Below, piece after piece: positions 28,313-37,290 of a stretch of 64,000 nt of DNA. Within the stretch, counting starts at the first letter, position 1. Each line of letters starts with the position of its first letter. A program made the position numbers and the translations under genes. The stretch lies in assembly GCA_949291555.1 (NCBI GenBank), contig CASEWE010000005.1, positions 186,001 to 250,000 of the forward strand, given 5' to 3'. The notes beneath the pieces are model-generated. The model ran no database searches and had not been told where the DNA came from. It saw only the letters and a list, made by a program, of their open reading frames with translations. Source of the stretch: an uncultured Bacteroidales bacterium (GTDB lineage: Bacteria > Bacteroidota > Bacteroidia > Bacteroidales > P3).

Positions 28313-28701
28313 AAACTTGTAGTTTTCCAATCGCGGGACGTAACGGCCTGCATCCGTCCGGAACCGGGCTCCCACGTTGCCCGGGCAACCATCCGGAACG
28401 GTTCCGGACAGGCCATGCCCGCCTATCCGGACGGAACCGGACTTCTAAGTTACGCATAAAAAAGACTCTCCTGCAAGCATGGACGCGAACCGGGAAACGC
28501 CACCACAGCTCCGGCACGGCTTCCCCCCATACCCTCGCCATATCCACGTCATGCCTCGTCGCACGCGCGGAAAAGGGGGAACACCGTGGAAAGCCCTGGC
28601 GTTTCGAGCCGCAAAACCGTGCAGGATTGCCAATCCGTGCGGGATTGTGTAATTTTGTTTATTTATCCGTACCACAAACTTTGTCCATTACCGCAAACAA
28701 C
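28313..28701. other. Divergent intergenic region between hydF and the LD-carboxypeptidase gene
   Basis: This 389-bp stretch holds a promoter for the rightward gene (28627-28657) and, 80-96 bp upstream of hydF, a near-perfect palindrome TCCGGAAC-G-GTTCCGGA (28392-28408). No gene is supported. Confidence 0.5.
28627..28657 (+). promoter_or_regulatory. Promoter of the LD-carboxypeptidase gene
   Basis: TTG (28627-28629), 20-bp spacer, TAATTTTG (28650-28657), a good fit to the Bacteroidota promoter consensus. The start codon lies 45 bp downstream. Confidence 0.65.
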
Positions 28702-29628
28702 ATGATCCGCATCCCTCCTTTCTTGGAAAAGGGCCAGAAAGTGGCCTTGGTGTCCCCAGCCGGCTGCATACAACCCGCCTGCATGGAAAGAGGCATCCGC
28801 GTGGCAAAGCATTGGGGGCTGGTCCCCGAGCCGGGGAAACACGCGCTCAAGCGCTACGGCCCTTTTGCCGGAACCGACCAGGAAAGGCTCGAAGATTTCC
28901 AGCAAGCCATCGACAATCCCGAAATCAAAGCCGTTTTCTGCACCCGGGGAGGCTACGGTTCGGCCCGGATCATCGACCGGATAGACTTTTCGGCCTTGGA
29001 AAAGAACCCGAAATGGATTGTCGGCTTCAGCGACATCACCGTCTTCCATTCCCATCTGCAAGAGAACCTAGGCATCGCCTCGCTCCATGCGGCCATGCCC
29101 CAGACCTATCCCGATTTTTCCAGCCCCGATTTCGCTGCCGCGGCCGAAAGCCTCCGCAAAGCCCTTTTCGGGGAGGTGCTTTCCTACCGGTTCGGAAGCC
29201 GGTTCCCGAACCGCCCCGGCACAGCCAGGGCCCCTCTGACCGGGGGAAACCTCTCCATCCTTTACAGCCAGCGCGGAACCCCTACCGACATCGACCCGGC
29301 AGGGAAAATCCTGTTCCTCGAAGACGTGGACGAATACGACTACCACATAGACCGCATGCTGACCAACCTGCACCGCAGCGGCTGGTTCGAACACCTTGCC
29401 GGATTGATCGTCGGCACGTTCACCCAGGTGAAGAAAGGCGCGAACCCCTATGCCCGCGATGTCTGGGACATGGTACAAAGCTATGCCGCCCCCTACTCCT
29501 ATCCGGTCTGCTACGGGTTCCCGGCCGGACACGTGCCGCATAACCACGCCCTCTACATGGGCATTCCCGCCGTCATGGAAGTGAACAACACCTCCCAGGA
29601 ACCCTCCTCCTTGGTTTTTTATCCCTGA
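28702..29628 (+). CDS. LD-carboxypeptidase (peptidase S66 family)
   Basis: S66 peptidases (LdcA, MccF) remove the terminal D-Ala from murein tetrapeptides during peptidoglycan recycling, or inactivate peptide-nucleotide antibiotics. The nucleophile Ser is in WIVGFSDIT (near residue 112); the catalytic Glu region is LFLEDVDEYDYHIDRML; the His is in YGFPAGHVPHNHALYMG. CTRGGYGSARIIDRIDF precedes the nucleophile as in the family. The ATG at 28702 gives 308 residues without a signal peptide, pointing to a cytoplasmic recycling enzyme. The next gene starts 5 bp after its stop, so the two are likely co-expressed. Confidence 0.92.
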   Translation: MIRIPPFLEKGQKVALVSPAGCIQPACMERGIRVAKHWGLVPEPGKHALKRYGPFAGTDQERLEDFQQAIDNPEIKAVFCTRGGYGSARIIDRIDFSALEKNPKWIVGFSDITVFHSHLQENLGIASLHAAMPQTYPDFSSPDFAAAAESLRKALFGEVLSYRFGSRFPNRPGTARAPLTGGNLSILYSQRGTPTDIDPAGKILFLEDVDEYDYHIDRMLTNLHRSGWFEHLAGLIVGTFTQVKKGANPYARDVWDMVQSYAAPYSYPVCYGFPAGHVPHNHALYMGIPAVMEVNNTSQEPSSLVFYP

Positions 29629-29633
29629 AAAAC

Positions 29634-31376
29634 ATGCAAAAGAACCTTACAAGCCCGAAGGATGCCCGCGAATTGGAACTTTTCTCCAGCGCGGCAAGCC
29701 TTTCCGACATGGAAATCTTCATTTTCCCCGACCTGATGTACGCCCTGGTCCTGGCCAACATCATGTCGCCGGAGATATGGAAATGGCGCGAAGACCCTTG
29801 GTTCAAAGGAATCGAAAAGAAATCGGCCGCCTACAAGACCAACCGCGTCAAGCAATACATCATGGACCATTTCGTCTTCAACCTCGACCTGGAGACCTGG
29901 GGCCTGACCACCAAAGAAAAGGAGCTGGAGCGATTCAAGGAATTCGTCGATCCGGCAGCCTTGGCCCAGTCGAACGCCTTGTTCGGCTACGGCGGCGACA
30001 AATACTACTACGACGTGGACATACGCCGGCATTTCGGACTGGAAAAATACGATTCCGATGTCATTCCCTACTGGAAAACCGAAACCGTGGAAGCCATGGC
30101 GGCTTTCCGGCACAAGGAGGGGTACGCCTGCGGCGCAGGGGAATGCGTTTCCCTCTCGGCGCTTTACGTGGCCGCGCTTTTCATCGTGGGCCGGATGCCC
30201 CTCGACAACATCTTCATGATTGCCACGCCCCTGCATTCCCAGAACTTCATTGCCGAAAAAGACGGGCTCCTGACCAACAACCGCCGGCTGGTGACCAAGA
30301 AAATGTGGTACAACGGCACGGAACTCTCGGCCAAGGCCCGGCGTTCGGTGGAACACGAGCGCATCACCATTGTCTCCCACATCAGCGGGATCATGCACAC
30401 GTTCTACAAGCAAGCCACCATCGACCCGGAACGGTACGCCTTTTTCCAGAAGAAATTCAAGGAATTCCTCCATGCCGACCTCACGTTCGAATATTTCGCC
30501 AACTTCCTCTACAGCCGGGAATGCTACTGGGACTGCTTCCAGTACCGCCATGTCCGGAACGGGAAAGAATGCTTCATCCCCCTGCCGTGCATCTTCAACA
30601 CCCAGCACAGCAGCAAGAACCGCTTCGGGAACGAGAGCCGGAAAGCCTTGCTGGAAGAAATCGACAGCCGTTGCTTTTCCGCCGCCCCTTATCCCGGAAA
30701 AATCCTTATCAACCAAATAGAAGAGTATCTCGAAACCCATTCCGGCCTCCCTTTCGGCCAGTATGCCGAATATTTCAACACCCACCTTGCCGGATGCCCC
30801 TGCCCGAACATGGAGAACCTTTTCCACGAACTGGGGCGTTTCCTCGAAATCGAACCCCGGCTGCCGGCGGAAAAAGAAAAAGAATACGTCCCTTCAGCTC
30901 CCTTGGAAATCCATCCCGGGCAGAGCCGGGAAGAAATCTGCCAGTACTTGCGCCTCAAGGCTTCCGAACGGCATCCGTTAGCACTCCTGAGCCTTTATGC
31001 CTGGCGCGACATGGAACACACGGACTGGAAGCCTTTCATCAAAGCCGCCGTGGAAAGGAATCCGGTCTGCCGGCAAGGCTGCCAAGGGCTTTCGGTCGGC
31101 CAAATCCAAGAAATCCTCCAAAACCTGCCGAATGAATCCATCTACGAGGGCCCCCGGATCGCCCAGCCCGATGAAGTCTGGAATTTCCATCGCGGAGACG
31201 GGATCGAGAAAGCCTTCCTTTTCTGGAATCTCTTTTTGGAACGCTTTCCGCAAGCCGTTTCGGAATGGACCGTCGGCCCCGAAGTGAAAGTCCGGTTCAA
31301 GACCGGCCCCGCCGGAGAGGCTTTCCTTTTCGAAGGCGTTTCGGGAAAAGGCCTGAAAGCCCGTTTTTCGTTATGA
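29634..31376 (+). CDS. Conserved protein of unknown function with a Cys/His pair
   Basis: A 580-residue protein without signal peptide or membrane helix. I recognise no named family. About residues 164-205 look like a catalytic core: a Cys in CGAGECVSLSALYVAALF (Cys170) heading a helix, then IFMIATPLHSQNF with His201 in a strand, the order and layout of transglutaminase- or papain-like enzymes; a third residue is not evident. The N-terminal 150 residues are helical and aromatic-rich (FGYGGDKYYYDVDIRRHFGL), and the C-terminal 200 residues seem to form a separate domain. It lies 5 bp downstream of the LD-carboxypeptidase gene, so a role in peptide or cell-wall turnover is possible but is inference only. 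Confidence 0.85.
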   Translation: MQKNLTSPKDARELELFSSAASLSDMEIFIFPDLMYALVLANIMSPEIWKWREDPWFKGIEKKSAAYKTNRVKQYIMDHFVFNLDLETWGLTTKEKELERFKEFVDPAALAQSNALFGYGGDKYYYDVDIRRHFGLEKYDSDVIPYWKTETVEAMAAFRHKEGYACGAGECVSLSALYVAALFIVGRMPLDNIFMIATPLHSQNFIAEKDGLLTNNRRLVTKKMWYNGTELSAKARRSVEHERITIVSHISGIMHTFYKQATIDPERYAFFQKKFKEFLHADLTFEYFANFLYSRECYWDCFQYRHVRNGKECFIPLPCIFNTQHSSKNRFGNESRKALLEEIDSRCFSAAPYPGKILINQIEEYLETHSGLPFGQYAEYFNTHLAGCPCPNMENLFHELGRFLEIEPRLPAEKEKEYVPSAPLEIHPGQSREEICQYLRLKASERHPLALLSLYAWRDMEHTDWKPFIKAAVERNPVCRQGCQGLSVGQIQEILQNLPNESIYEGPRIAQPDEVWNFHRGDGIEKAFLFWNLFLERFPQAVSEWTVGPEVKVRFKTGPAGEAFLFEGVSGKGLKARFSL

Positions 31377-31437
31377 TTTTTCGTAACTTCGTAGTTTGCA
31401 AATTTTGCAATTCCGTACCCTGCAAATTTTTCGAGCC

Positions 31438-32103
31438 ATGAAACACTCTTTCCCAACGAGCGTCTTGCGGGTCCTCCTGCTCGCGGCCCTGCTCCCGGTT
31501 GCAGCCGCTTGCGCCAAATACCCGGACATGGACAGCGAGAACACCCGCCAGTTAGTCGCTCTTTCGTATTTCGACCCTGAAACGGATTATACCCGGTACC
31601 GGACTTTCTACATTTCCGATTCCATGGGCGTGATTTCCGACAAGCAAGGCACCGCCATGGTAAGCAACGCTCGAAGCCGGGCCCTGAGGGAGAAAGTGGC
31701 GGAGTGCATGGAAGCGGCCGGGTACGTCCTTGTCAACGATACCGCGCAAGCCGACCTGGACTTGAGCATGATCGAAATGGAAAGGACGAACTACACCATC
31801 AGCGCCGACATTTACTACCCGTACTACTGGGACACCTATTCCTTCTGGGGGTACGGGTATTTCTACCCCTCTTATATCCCGCAATACTACATTTCGAGCA
31901 TTTATTCCACGGAAACGCTTTCCATCCAGATGGGCGACCGCGGCACTTTGAAAACCGGCCAGGACGGGAAACAATCCATCCAGGTTGTCTGGATAGGCCT
32001 GGTAAAGGGATTGAACGGGCAAGACCGGCCGCAATCCGAAATCTGCGAAGCCATCGAGGAATGCTTTGCCCAGACCCCGCTCCCGCCATTCTCCATCCGA
32101 TAA
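31438..32103 (+). CDS. DUF4136 domain lipoprotein
   Basis: A 221-residue lipoprotein: signal LRVLLLAALLPVAAAC with a lipobox AAAC, mature start AKYPDMDSEN. The rest fits DUF4136: FDPETDYTRYRTFYISDSMG at the beginning, a segment DLDLSMIEMERTNYTI, a Tyr/Trp-rich middle (YYPYYWDTYSFWGYGYFY), then SIQMGDRGTLK and the C-terminal QVVWIGLVKGLNG. The family is found in outer-membrane lipoproteins with unknown function. The start codon at 31438 is preceded by an AT-rich stretch with TTTGCAAATTTTGCAA. The beta-barrel gene follows after 17 bp, suggesting the two outer-membrane proteins are made together. Confidence 0.85.
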   Translation: MKHSFPTSVLRVLLLAALLPVAAACAKYPDMDSENTRQLVALSYFDPETDYTRYRTFYISDSMGVISDKQGTAMVSNARSRALREKVAECMEAAGYVLVNDTAQADLDLSMIEMERTNYTISADIYYPYYWDTYSFWGYGYFYPSYIPQYYISSIYSTETLSIQMGDRGTLKTGQDGKQSIQVVWIGLVKGLNGQDRPQSEICEAIEECFAQTPLPPFSIR

Positions 32104-32120
32104 CGCCAAACGCCCGAAAC

Positions 32121-32738
32121 ATGAAAAAGCAATTCCTTTCCATAGCCGTCCTTTTCCTCGTCCTCGCCTTGCACGCGCCCCTGCGCGCCATCGGCTTCAA
32201 AGGCGGGGTAAACTGGGAAATGAACAATCCCGTGGGCAAGTACACGCGATTCGTCGGAGCCTATTCGCTGCGGGGCGCATCGGCATGGGTCGATTTCTAC
32301 CTGCTGAGGAAGCTGGCTATCGGAATCGAGGCCGGGTGGCACAATGCCCATGAGAACAAGCCCCGGGCAACCTACCAGGCCAGTCCCGACCACGCCTTCA
32401 CGGCCGCCACCTACAACAGCCTGGTCGACATACCCCTGATGGCGAACCTCAAATTCCTCATCCGGGCAAAGGGAATCATCCGCCCGTATGTGAACGTGGG
32501 CGTAGGAGCCAATTATTCCCGCCAGGAAATCGTATTCCTGGATCAAGCCCTGCAGACCAAGACCTGGGGCTTCTGCTTCGCACCGTCCATAGGCACCTAC
32601 CTGTCTTTCGGACGCTTGCCGGTCGGGCTCAACCTCTATGCCCGCTACGGGGTCTCCTTCAACCAGTTCGAATACCAAGGCCAGAAACTGAGCCCTTACC
32701 AGTACGTGAACGTAGGCGTAGGGATCCTGTTCCAGTAA
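32121..32738 (+). CDS. Small outer-membrane beta-barrel protein
   Basis: A 205-residue protein with a signal peptide (FLSIAVLFLVLALHAPLRA) and a mature part starting IGFKGGVNWEMNNPVGKYTR. It shows eight or so alternating amphipathic strands with aromatic girdle residues and ends VNVGVGILFQ, with a terminal aromatic/hydrophobic pattern suited to Bam-mediated insertion. It resembles porin-family (OmpW/OprF-barrel-like) Bacteroidota proteins annotated only as outer-membrane beta-barrel. The frame is open far upstream, but only the ATG at 32121 gives a signal peptide. It sits 17 bp downstream of the DUF4136 lipoprotein gene; function unknown. Confidence 0.85.
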   Translation: MKKQFLSIAVLFLVLALHAPLRAIGFKGGVNWEMNNPVGKYTRFVGAYSLRGASAWVDFYLLRKLAIGIEAGWHNAHENKPRATYQASPDHAFTAATYNSLVDIPLMANLKFLIRAKGIIRPYVNVGVGANYSRQEIVFLDQALQTKTWGFCFAPSIGTYLSFGRLPVGLNLYARYGVSFNQFEYQGQKLSPYQYVNVGVGILFQ

Positions 32739-32841
32739 ACCGTGCTTCCGCAAAGCCCGAACCGGTCCAGGCTCCAAGCCTGAACCGAAGCCCGTTCGCC
32801 CGAACCCATTCCGCCGACAAACAAAATCTTAATCATTTTTT

Positions 32842-34878
32842 ATGAAAAAAATCCTTTTTCTTCCCCTTGCCGCATTGCTCGCATGGGGAACATCCTGCAA
32901 ACCCAAAGAAAAAACCGTGGAAACGATTTCGCAAACCTTAGACCTGGCCAATTTCGACACAACGGCCGATCCTAAGCAGGACTTCTTCCAATACGCCTGC
33001 GGCGGATGGATGGCGGCCCATCCCCTGACCGGGGAATATTCCCGTTACGGGGCCTTCGACAAACTGGCCGAAGACAACCAGAAGCAGCTGCGCCAGCTGA
33101 TCGAAGACCTTGCCGCCCAGACAGGACGCAACAAGGGCGATGCCCGCAAAATCGGGATGCTTTTCAACATCGCCATGGACTCGGCCAAGCTCAACCGGGA
33201 CGGCTACGGCCCTATCAAGGAAGAGATGGCGGCTATCGATGCCATGGACAGCCGGGAGGAAGCATTCCGGATGCTGGTAGACATGCACCGTTCGGGAGCC
33301 AGCCCCTTCTTCTTCTGCTACGTCTCTTCCGACCCGGGGAACAGCAAGGAAAACCTCTTGCAGATGTACCAAGCCGGAACCGGGCTGCCCGACCGGGATT
33401 ACTACCTCGATGAAAAGCACAAACCCATTTTCGATGCCTACGTGGCCCATATCCAGCGCATGTTCGGCCTCTGCGGCCTGAGCCCGGAAGAGGCTGCCGC
33501 CAAAAGCGGACAAGTCCTCGCTATCGAAAAAGCCCTGGCCGAAAGCCAGTACGACCGCCTCACGCTCCGCGACCCGCACAAGAACTACAACAAGATGACC
33601 GTTGCCCGCCTCCAGGAACTCGTTCCGGAAATAGACTGGGCCGCGTATTTCAAAGCCATTCTTCCCGATTACCCGTTGTCCGAGCTCTCGGCCGGGCAGG
33701 TAGACTACATGAAAGCCATGGCCAAGGTTTTCGCCCAAAGCGACTTGGAAGCCCTGAAAGCCTATTTCCAATGGAATCTGATCCAAGGAGCGGCCCCCTA
33801 CCTGAGCGACGACTTCGTAGCAGCCAATTTCGACTTCTGGGGCAAGACCCTTTCGGGACAGACGCAAATGAAACCGCGCTGGAAACGCAGCGTAAGCTCG
33901 GTCGACAATATCTTCGGCGAAGCCGTCGGGAAATTGTACGTGGAAAAATATTTCCCGGCCTCGGCTAAGGAAAGGATTGTAAAACTGGTAGAAAACGTGC
34001 GTCTGGCCATGGGCGAAAGAATGGCCGCCAATACCTGGATGAGCGACTCCACCAAGGAAAAAGGGCAGGAAAAACTCGATGCCATCCTTGTGAAGGTAGG
34101 TTATCCCGACAAATGGCGCGATTACCAAGCCTTGGAAATCAAGGATGATTCCTATTGGGCGAACGTCAAACGCGCCAACCGCTTCGAAATCGAATACATG
34201 ATGTCGAAACTGGGCAAACCGGTAGACCGCGGCGAGTGGCACATGAACCCGCAGACCGTCAATGCCTACTACAATCCCACCACCAACGAAATCTGCTTCC
34301 CGGCCGGCATTCTCCAGCCGCCTTTCTTCTATCCTTACGGCGATGATGCCATCAATTACGGCGGAATCGGCGTAGTCATCGCCCACGAGCTGACCCACGG
34401 CTTCGACGATAAAGGCCGCCTGTACGACAAGGACGGGAATCTCGAAGACTGGTGGTCGGCCGAGGACGCCCGCAATTTCGAGAACCGCGCCCAGCTCCTG
34501 GTCGACCATTTCAACCAGATAGAAGTGCTTCCCGGCCTGCATGCCAACGGGGCGCTGACTTTGGGCGAAAACATTGCCGACAACGGCGGGGTGAACATTT
34601 CGTTTGCAGCCTTGCAGAAAGCCCTCAAGGAGAATCCCGAAGGCGAAATCGACGGCTTCACGCCGCAGCAGCGCTTCTTCCTTTCCTATGCCAATCTCTG
34701 GGCTTCGAATATCCGCGACGAGGAAATCAAGCGGCTGACCATGCTCGATGTCCACTCCTTGGGCAGATGGCGGGTCAACGCCACCCTGCCGCATGTCGAT
34801 GCCTTCCTGGAGGCCTTCCAAGTGAAGGAAGGAGACAAGATGTGGCTCGAACCCGAAAAACGCGCCCATATCTGGTAA
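32842..34878 (+). CDS. pepO: M13 family zinc metallopeptidase (neprilysin/PepO-like) lipoprotein
   Basis: M13 peptidases are neprilysin-like endopeptidases, in Bacteroidota usually periplasmic or surface lipoproteins. The signal ends in a lipobox (LAWGTSC, Cys at about residue 19). The N-terminal helical domain starts DFFQYACGGWMAAHP; the catalytic domain has NPTTNEICFPAGILQPPFF, the zinc-binding IAHELTHGFDDKGR (HExxH) and the third ligand Glu in LGENIADNGGV, followed by the C-terminal substrate-site Arg in HSLGRWRVNATLPHVDAF and the conserved final Trp. At 678 residues it is full length. Its transcript ends at the terminator at 34997. Confidence 0.96.
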   Translation: MKKILFLPLAALLAWGTSCKPKEKTVETISQTLDLANFDTTADPKQDFFQYACGGWMAAHPLTGEYSRYGAFDKLAEDNQKQLRQLIEDLAAQTGRNKGDARKIGMLFNIAMDSAKLNRDGYGPIKEEMAAIDAMDSREEAFRMLVDMHRSGASPFFFCYVSSDPGNSKENLLQMYQAGTGLPDRDYYLDEKHKPIFDAYVAHIQRMFGLCGLSPEEAAAKSGQVLAIEKALAESQYDRLTLRDPHKNYNKMTVARLQELVPEIDWAAYFKAILPDYPLSELSAGQVDYMKAMAKVFAQSDLEALKAYFQWNLIQGAAPYLSDDFVAANFDFWGKTLSGQTQMKPRWKRSVSSVDNIFGEAVGKLYVEKYFPASAKERIVKLVENVRLAMGERMAANTWMSDSTKEKGQEKLDAILVKVGYPDKWRDYQALEIKDDSYWANVKRANRFEIEYMMSKLGKPVDRGEWHMNPQTVNAYYNPTTNEICFPAGILQPPFFYPYGDDAINYGGIGVVIAHELTHGFDDKGRLYDKDGNLEDWWSAEDARNFENRAQLLVDHFNQIEVLPGLHANGALTLGENIADNGGVNISFAALQKALKENPEGEIDGFTPQQRFFLSYANLWASNIRDEEIKRLTMLDVHSLGRWRVNATLPHVDAFLEAFQVKEGDKMWLEPEKRAHIW

Positions 34879-34927
34879 AGCGCCTCCCGGGAACGGATAG
34901 GGACAGCCGCAGCCAGACCCGCAGCCG

Positions 34928-34960
34928 CAGCGCCAGCCTCCCGCCGGGAGGCTGGCGCTG
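34928..34960. repeat. Perfect 15-bp hairpin downstream of pepO
   Basis: Arms 34928-34942 (CAGCGCCAGCCTCCC) and 34946-34960 are exact inverse complements around a 3-bp loop. No T-tract follows; the standard terminator comes 37 bp later. It would form a very stable RNA hairpin in the pepO 3' untranslated region. Confidence 0.85.
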
Positions 34961-34996
34961 CAACCCGAACGGGAACACCTGACCCCAAAAAGAAAA

Positions 34997-35024
34997 AACG
35001 CCGGAAAAAATCCGGCGTTTTTTT
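34997..35024 (+). terminator. Intrinsic terminator downstream of pepO
   Basis: 9-bp stem AACGCCGGA / TCCGGCGTT (34997-35005 and 35011-35019), A5 loop, then a T-tract. As the loop side is A-rich it could also function on the opposite strand for tdk. Confidence 0.9.
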
Positions 35025-35111
35025 CTTATCTTCTGGAAAAGGATTCCCTTCCTTGGAAAAAGATTCCCCGTTCCTTTCCTTGCCTTTGCGGCTGCGCCAA
35101 AGGCCCCCGCG

Positions 35112-35714
35112 CTAAAGCGATTCCTTGCGAAGATCTTCTTCCACGGCTTTCAGGTAACAAGTCCTGCACAAAGGCTCGTAAGCATCGGTTTCCCCTAACT
35201 GGACACGCTTCTTGCTGCCGGAAAACCGGTGCGAATACTGGGCCGGGTTCCCGCAACGCACGCAGACCGCATGCACTTTGGTCACCGATTCGGCAATGGC
35301 CATCAAGGCCGGCATCGGCCCGAACGGGTTGCCTTCGAAATCCATGTCCAGACCGGCCACAATGACCCTTACTCCCGCATTGGCCAGGCGGGAACAGACC
35401 TCCACCAAGTCATCGCCGAAGAATTGCCCTTCGTCGATGCCGACCACCTCGGCATCGCTCACGCGCAACAGGATTTCCGTAGCAGTCTGCACGGGAGTGG
35501 AGTCGACCGCTTTTTCATCGTGGGAAACCACCCGGACGGTATCGTAACGGACATCGATGGCGGGTTTGAAGATTTCCACTTTCTGCCGGGCGAAATTGGC
35601 CCGCTTGAGCCGCCGGATAAGTTCTTCCGTCTTCCCTGAAAACATGGAACCGCAGATAACTTCGATGCCACCTGCAGGACGATGCTGCCATTGCGAACCA
35701 TCAAAACACGTCAT
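35112..35714 (-). CDS. tdk: Thymidine kinase (type II)
   Basis: Salvage enzyme phosphorylating thymidine and deoxyuridine with ATP. The P-loop [15 protein letters not shown] is at residues 22-36; DEGQFF (Walker B-like) and the lasso loop follow; the structural zinc is bound by CVRC and CRTC in the C-terminal part, both intact. The N-terminus [14 protein letters not shown] is a short, variable extension normal for this phylum's enzymes. At 200 residues it is complete. It is divergent from the 487-residue unknown gene, with a 102-bp spacer that must hold promoters for both; only an imperfect TATTTTG box was noted there. Confidence 0.95.
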   Translation of the reverse strand: MTCFDGSQWQHRPAGGIEVICGSMFSGKTEELIRRLKRANFARQKVEIFKPAIDVRYDTVRVVSHDEKAVDSTPVQTATEILLRVSDAEVVGIDEGQFFGDDLVEVCSRLANAGVRVIVAGLDMDFEGNPFGPMPALMAIAESVTKVHAVCVRCGNPAQYSHRFSGSKKRVQLGETDAYEPLCRTCYLKAVEEDLRKESL

Positions 35715-35816
35715 TCCCTGTCAACTAACGAGTGTTTAAAAAAAGATAGGCGCTTCTTCTAAGCAACACGAAAATACAATTATTTTGCGGAAGCGGAACC
35801 AGAATCCTCTTTTTCG

Positions 35817-37280
35817 ATGAAAAACATTGAATTACAATTACATCTAATAGAAACACTCGACCATGTCGTGGCCAGGATAGAAGAAATGGTAACCTCTTCC
35901 GAGGCCTTGAACCAGATCGGCATCGACATCCTGAAAAACGACCTCCGATCCTTGTACAAGACGGTCTGCGAAATCGAGGAGACGGAGCTGCACCCGCATG
36001 AAAATTCCGTCCAGCGGATGAAAGACTCGGTGAGCGAACTCAAGCGCAAGCTCGAACGCTTTTCCTTGGAAAACGACTTCGAAAACGACAAGCAGCAAAG
36101 ACCAGGCCCCGGCTCCGGAATATTCCCCGCCGGTTTCCCGCCGCCCTCCCCGGAGGAAGGGACCCGCACGCCCGAGCCGGAAAGCCGCTTGCAAGACGAA
36201 CCGCCGGCTTTCCAACCTGTCGTGGAGGAAATGGCGGAAAATGAAACCAGCCCCGGCATAGGGGAAGCTTCAGAGGAAAACTTTTCCAAAACAGGCGAAC
36301 CCATACCGGAAAGCGAAGGAACCGCCCCGGAATATACCGGAACCGACCAAGAAGACGAGGAAACCGCCCCGGAGCCGGATCCGGTTCCTGCCCCGGAAAC
36401 GGAAGCTTTCCCCTCGGAAAGCACGCGGCATGACATTGCCGAAGAAGGCACGCCGGACTTTCCGGACGAATCCGGATTGAAAGGCGAAGAAACCGACCCG
36501 GGAAACGCCGCAACCGGCCAAGGGCTCGAAGAAACAGTTTCAGCCTCGGTTCCGGACGAAGAAAACGCCTCGCCGGTTCCCGAAAAAGCAGCTTTCCCGG
36601 AAGAAATCCCTTTGCCGGAAGCTTCTTCCGCCCTTTTTCCCGAGCAGCAAGACCTTTCCCGCCAAATCCTCGAACAGGAAGAACCCCGGCCTGTCTTTTC
36701 CCTGCCGAAGGAAGAGAGCCCCGCTCCCGAATCCGGAGCCTCTCCCGAGCCTGCCTTGTCGGAATTCTTCGCCCGCGAAGAAGACGAGCCTTCTTCCTAC
36801 GTTACCGAACTCACCGCCATGGTCCAAGCGCAGGTAGGCGAGCAGGACATGTCGAAAGTAGCCGTGTCTTCCACCGCCATGCCCGACGAGAAAATCGTGA
36901 ACCAGGTAGCCAAGCGTTCCGACATCTTCAACCGGCTGAAAGAAACCCAGAAGCTAAGCGCCACAGACCCGAGGAACACCCTGAAGACCTTGGTAGAGAA
37001 AATGAAATCCGGCCGGACCGTGAACGATGCGCACCAAGCAACCGGCAACCATGTCAAATCCCTCATCGGACTGAATGAAAAGTTCCTTTTCCTCAACCAG
37101 CTATTCCGGGGAAACATCAAGGATTACAACGAATTGCTGCAAGAAATAGACCAACAGGGAAACCAAACGGAAGCCTTGGGAATCCTGGAATCCTACCGGG
37201 AAAGATATGACTGGGACCCGGAAAGCCATCCTTTCAAGGCCTTGCAGAACCTGATAGGGAAACGTTTCCCCGAAAGATAA
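35817..37280 (+). CDS. Conserved protein with long acidic disordered middle
   Basis: A 487-residue protein with three parts. Residues 1-85 form a charged coiled coil (LHLIETLDHVVARIEEM; KDSVSELKRKLERF). Residues about 86-330 are low-complexity, rich in Glu, Pro and Ala with many PEPE/EE-TAPE repeats, surely disordered. Residues about 345-487 are a compact conserved domain (DIFNRLKE, LKSLIGLNEKFLFLNQLF-like spacing, EALGILESYRERYDWD, FKALQNLIGKRF) that I have seen at the C-terminus of unannotated Bacteroidota proteins. Function unknown; no signal peptide or membrane segment. It precedes gmk by 10 bp and is probably co-transcribed with gmk and nadD. Confidence 0.85.
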   Translation: MKNIELQLHLIETLDHVVARIEEMVTSSEALNQIGIDILKNDLRSLYKTVCEIEETELHPHENSVQRMKDSVSELKRKLERFSLENDFENDKQQRPGPGSGIFPAGFPPPSPEEGTRTPEPESRLQDEPPAFQPVVEEMAENETSPGIGEASEENFSKTGEPIPESEGTAPEYTGTDQEDEETAPEPDPVPAPETEAFPSESTRHDIAEEGTPDFPDESGLKGEETDPGNAATGQGLEETVSASVPDEENASPVPEKAAFPEEIPLPEASSALFPEQQDLSRQILEQEEPRPVFSLPKEESPAPESGASPEPALSEFFAREEDEPSSYVTELTAMVQAQVGEQDMSKVAVSSTAMPDEKIVNQVAKRSDIFNRLKETQKLSATDPRNTLKTLVEKMKSGRTVNDAHQATGNHVKSLIGLNEKFLFLNQLFRGNIKDYNELLQEIDQQGNQTEALGILESYRERYDWDPESHPFKALQNLIGKRFPER

Positions 37281-37290
37281 CCACCGCATC

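Noticed and set aside
26870-28459. A 529-codon plus-strand frame opposite hydF
   Set aside because: Low-complexity, Arg/Gln/Ala-rich, with no motif; hydF on the other strand is unmistakable.
32938-34869. A 643-codon minus-strand frame opposite pepO
   Set aside because: It mirrors the codon pattern of a confident M13 peptidase gene and shows no domain of its own.
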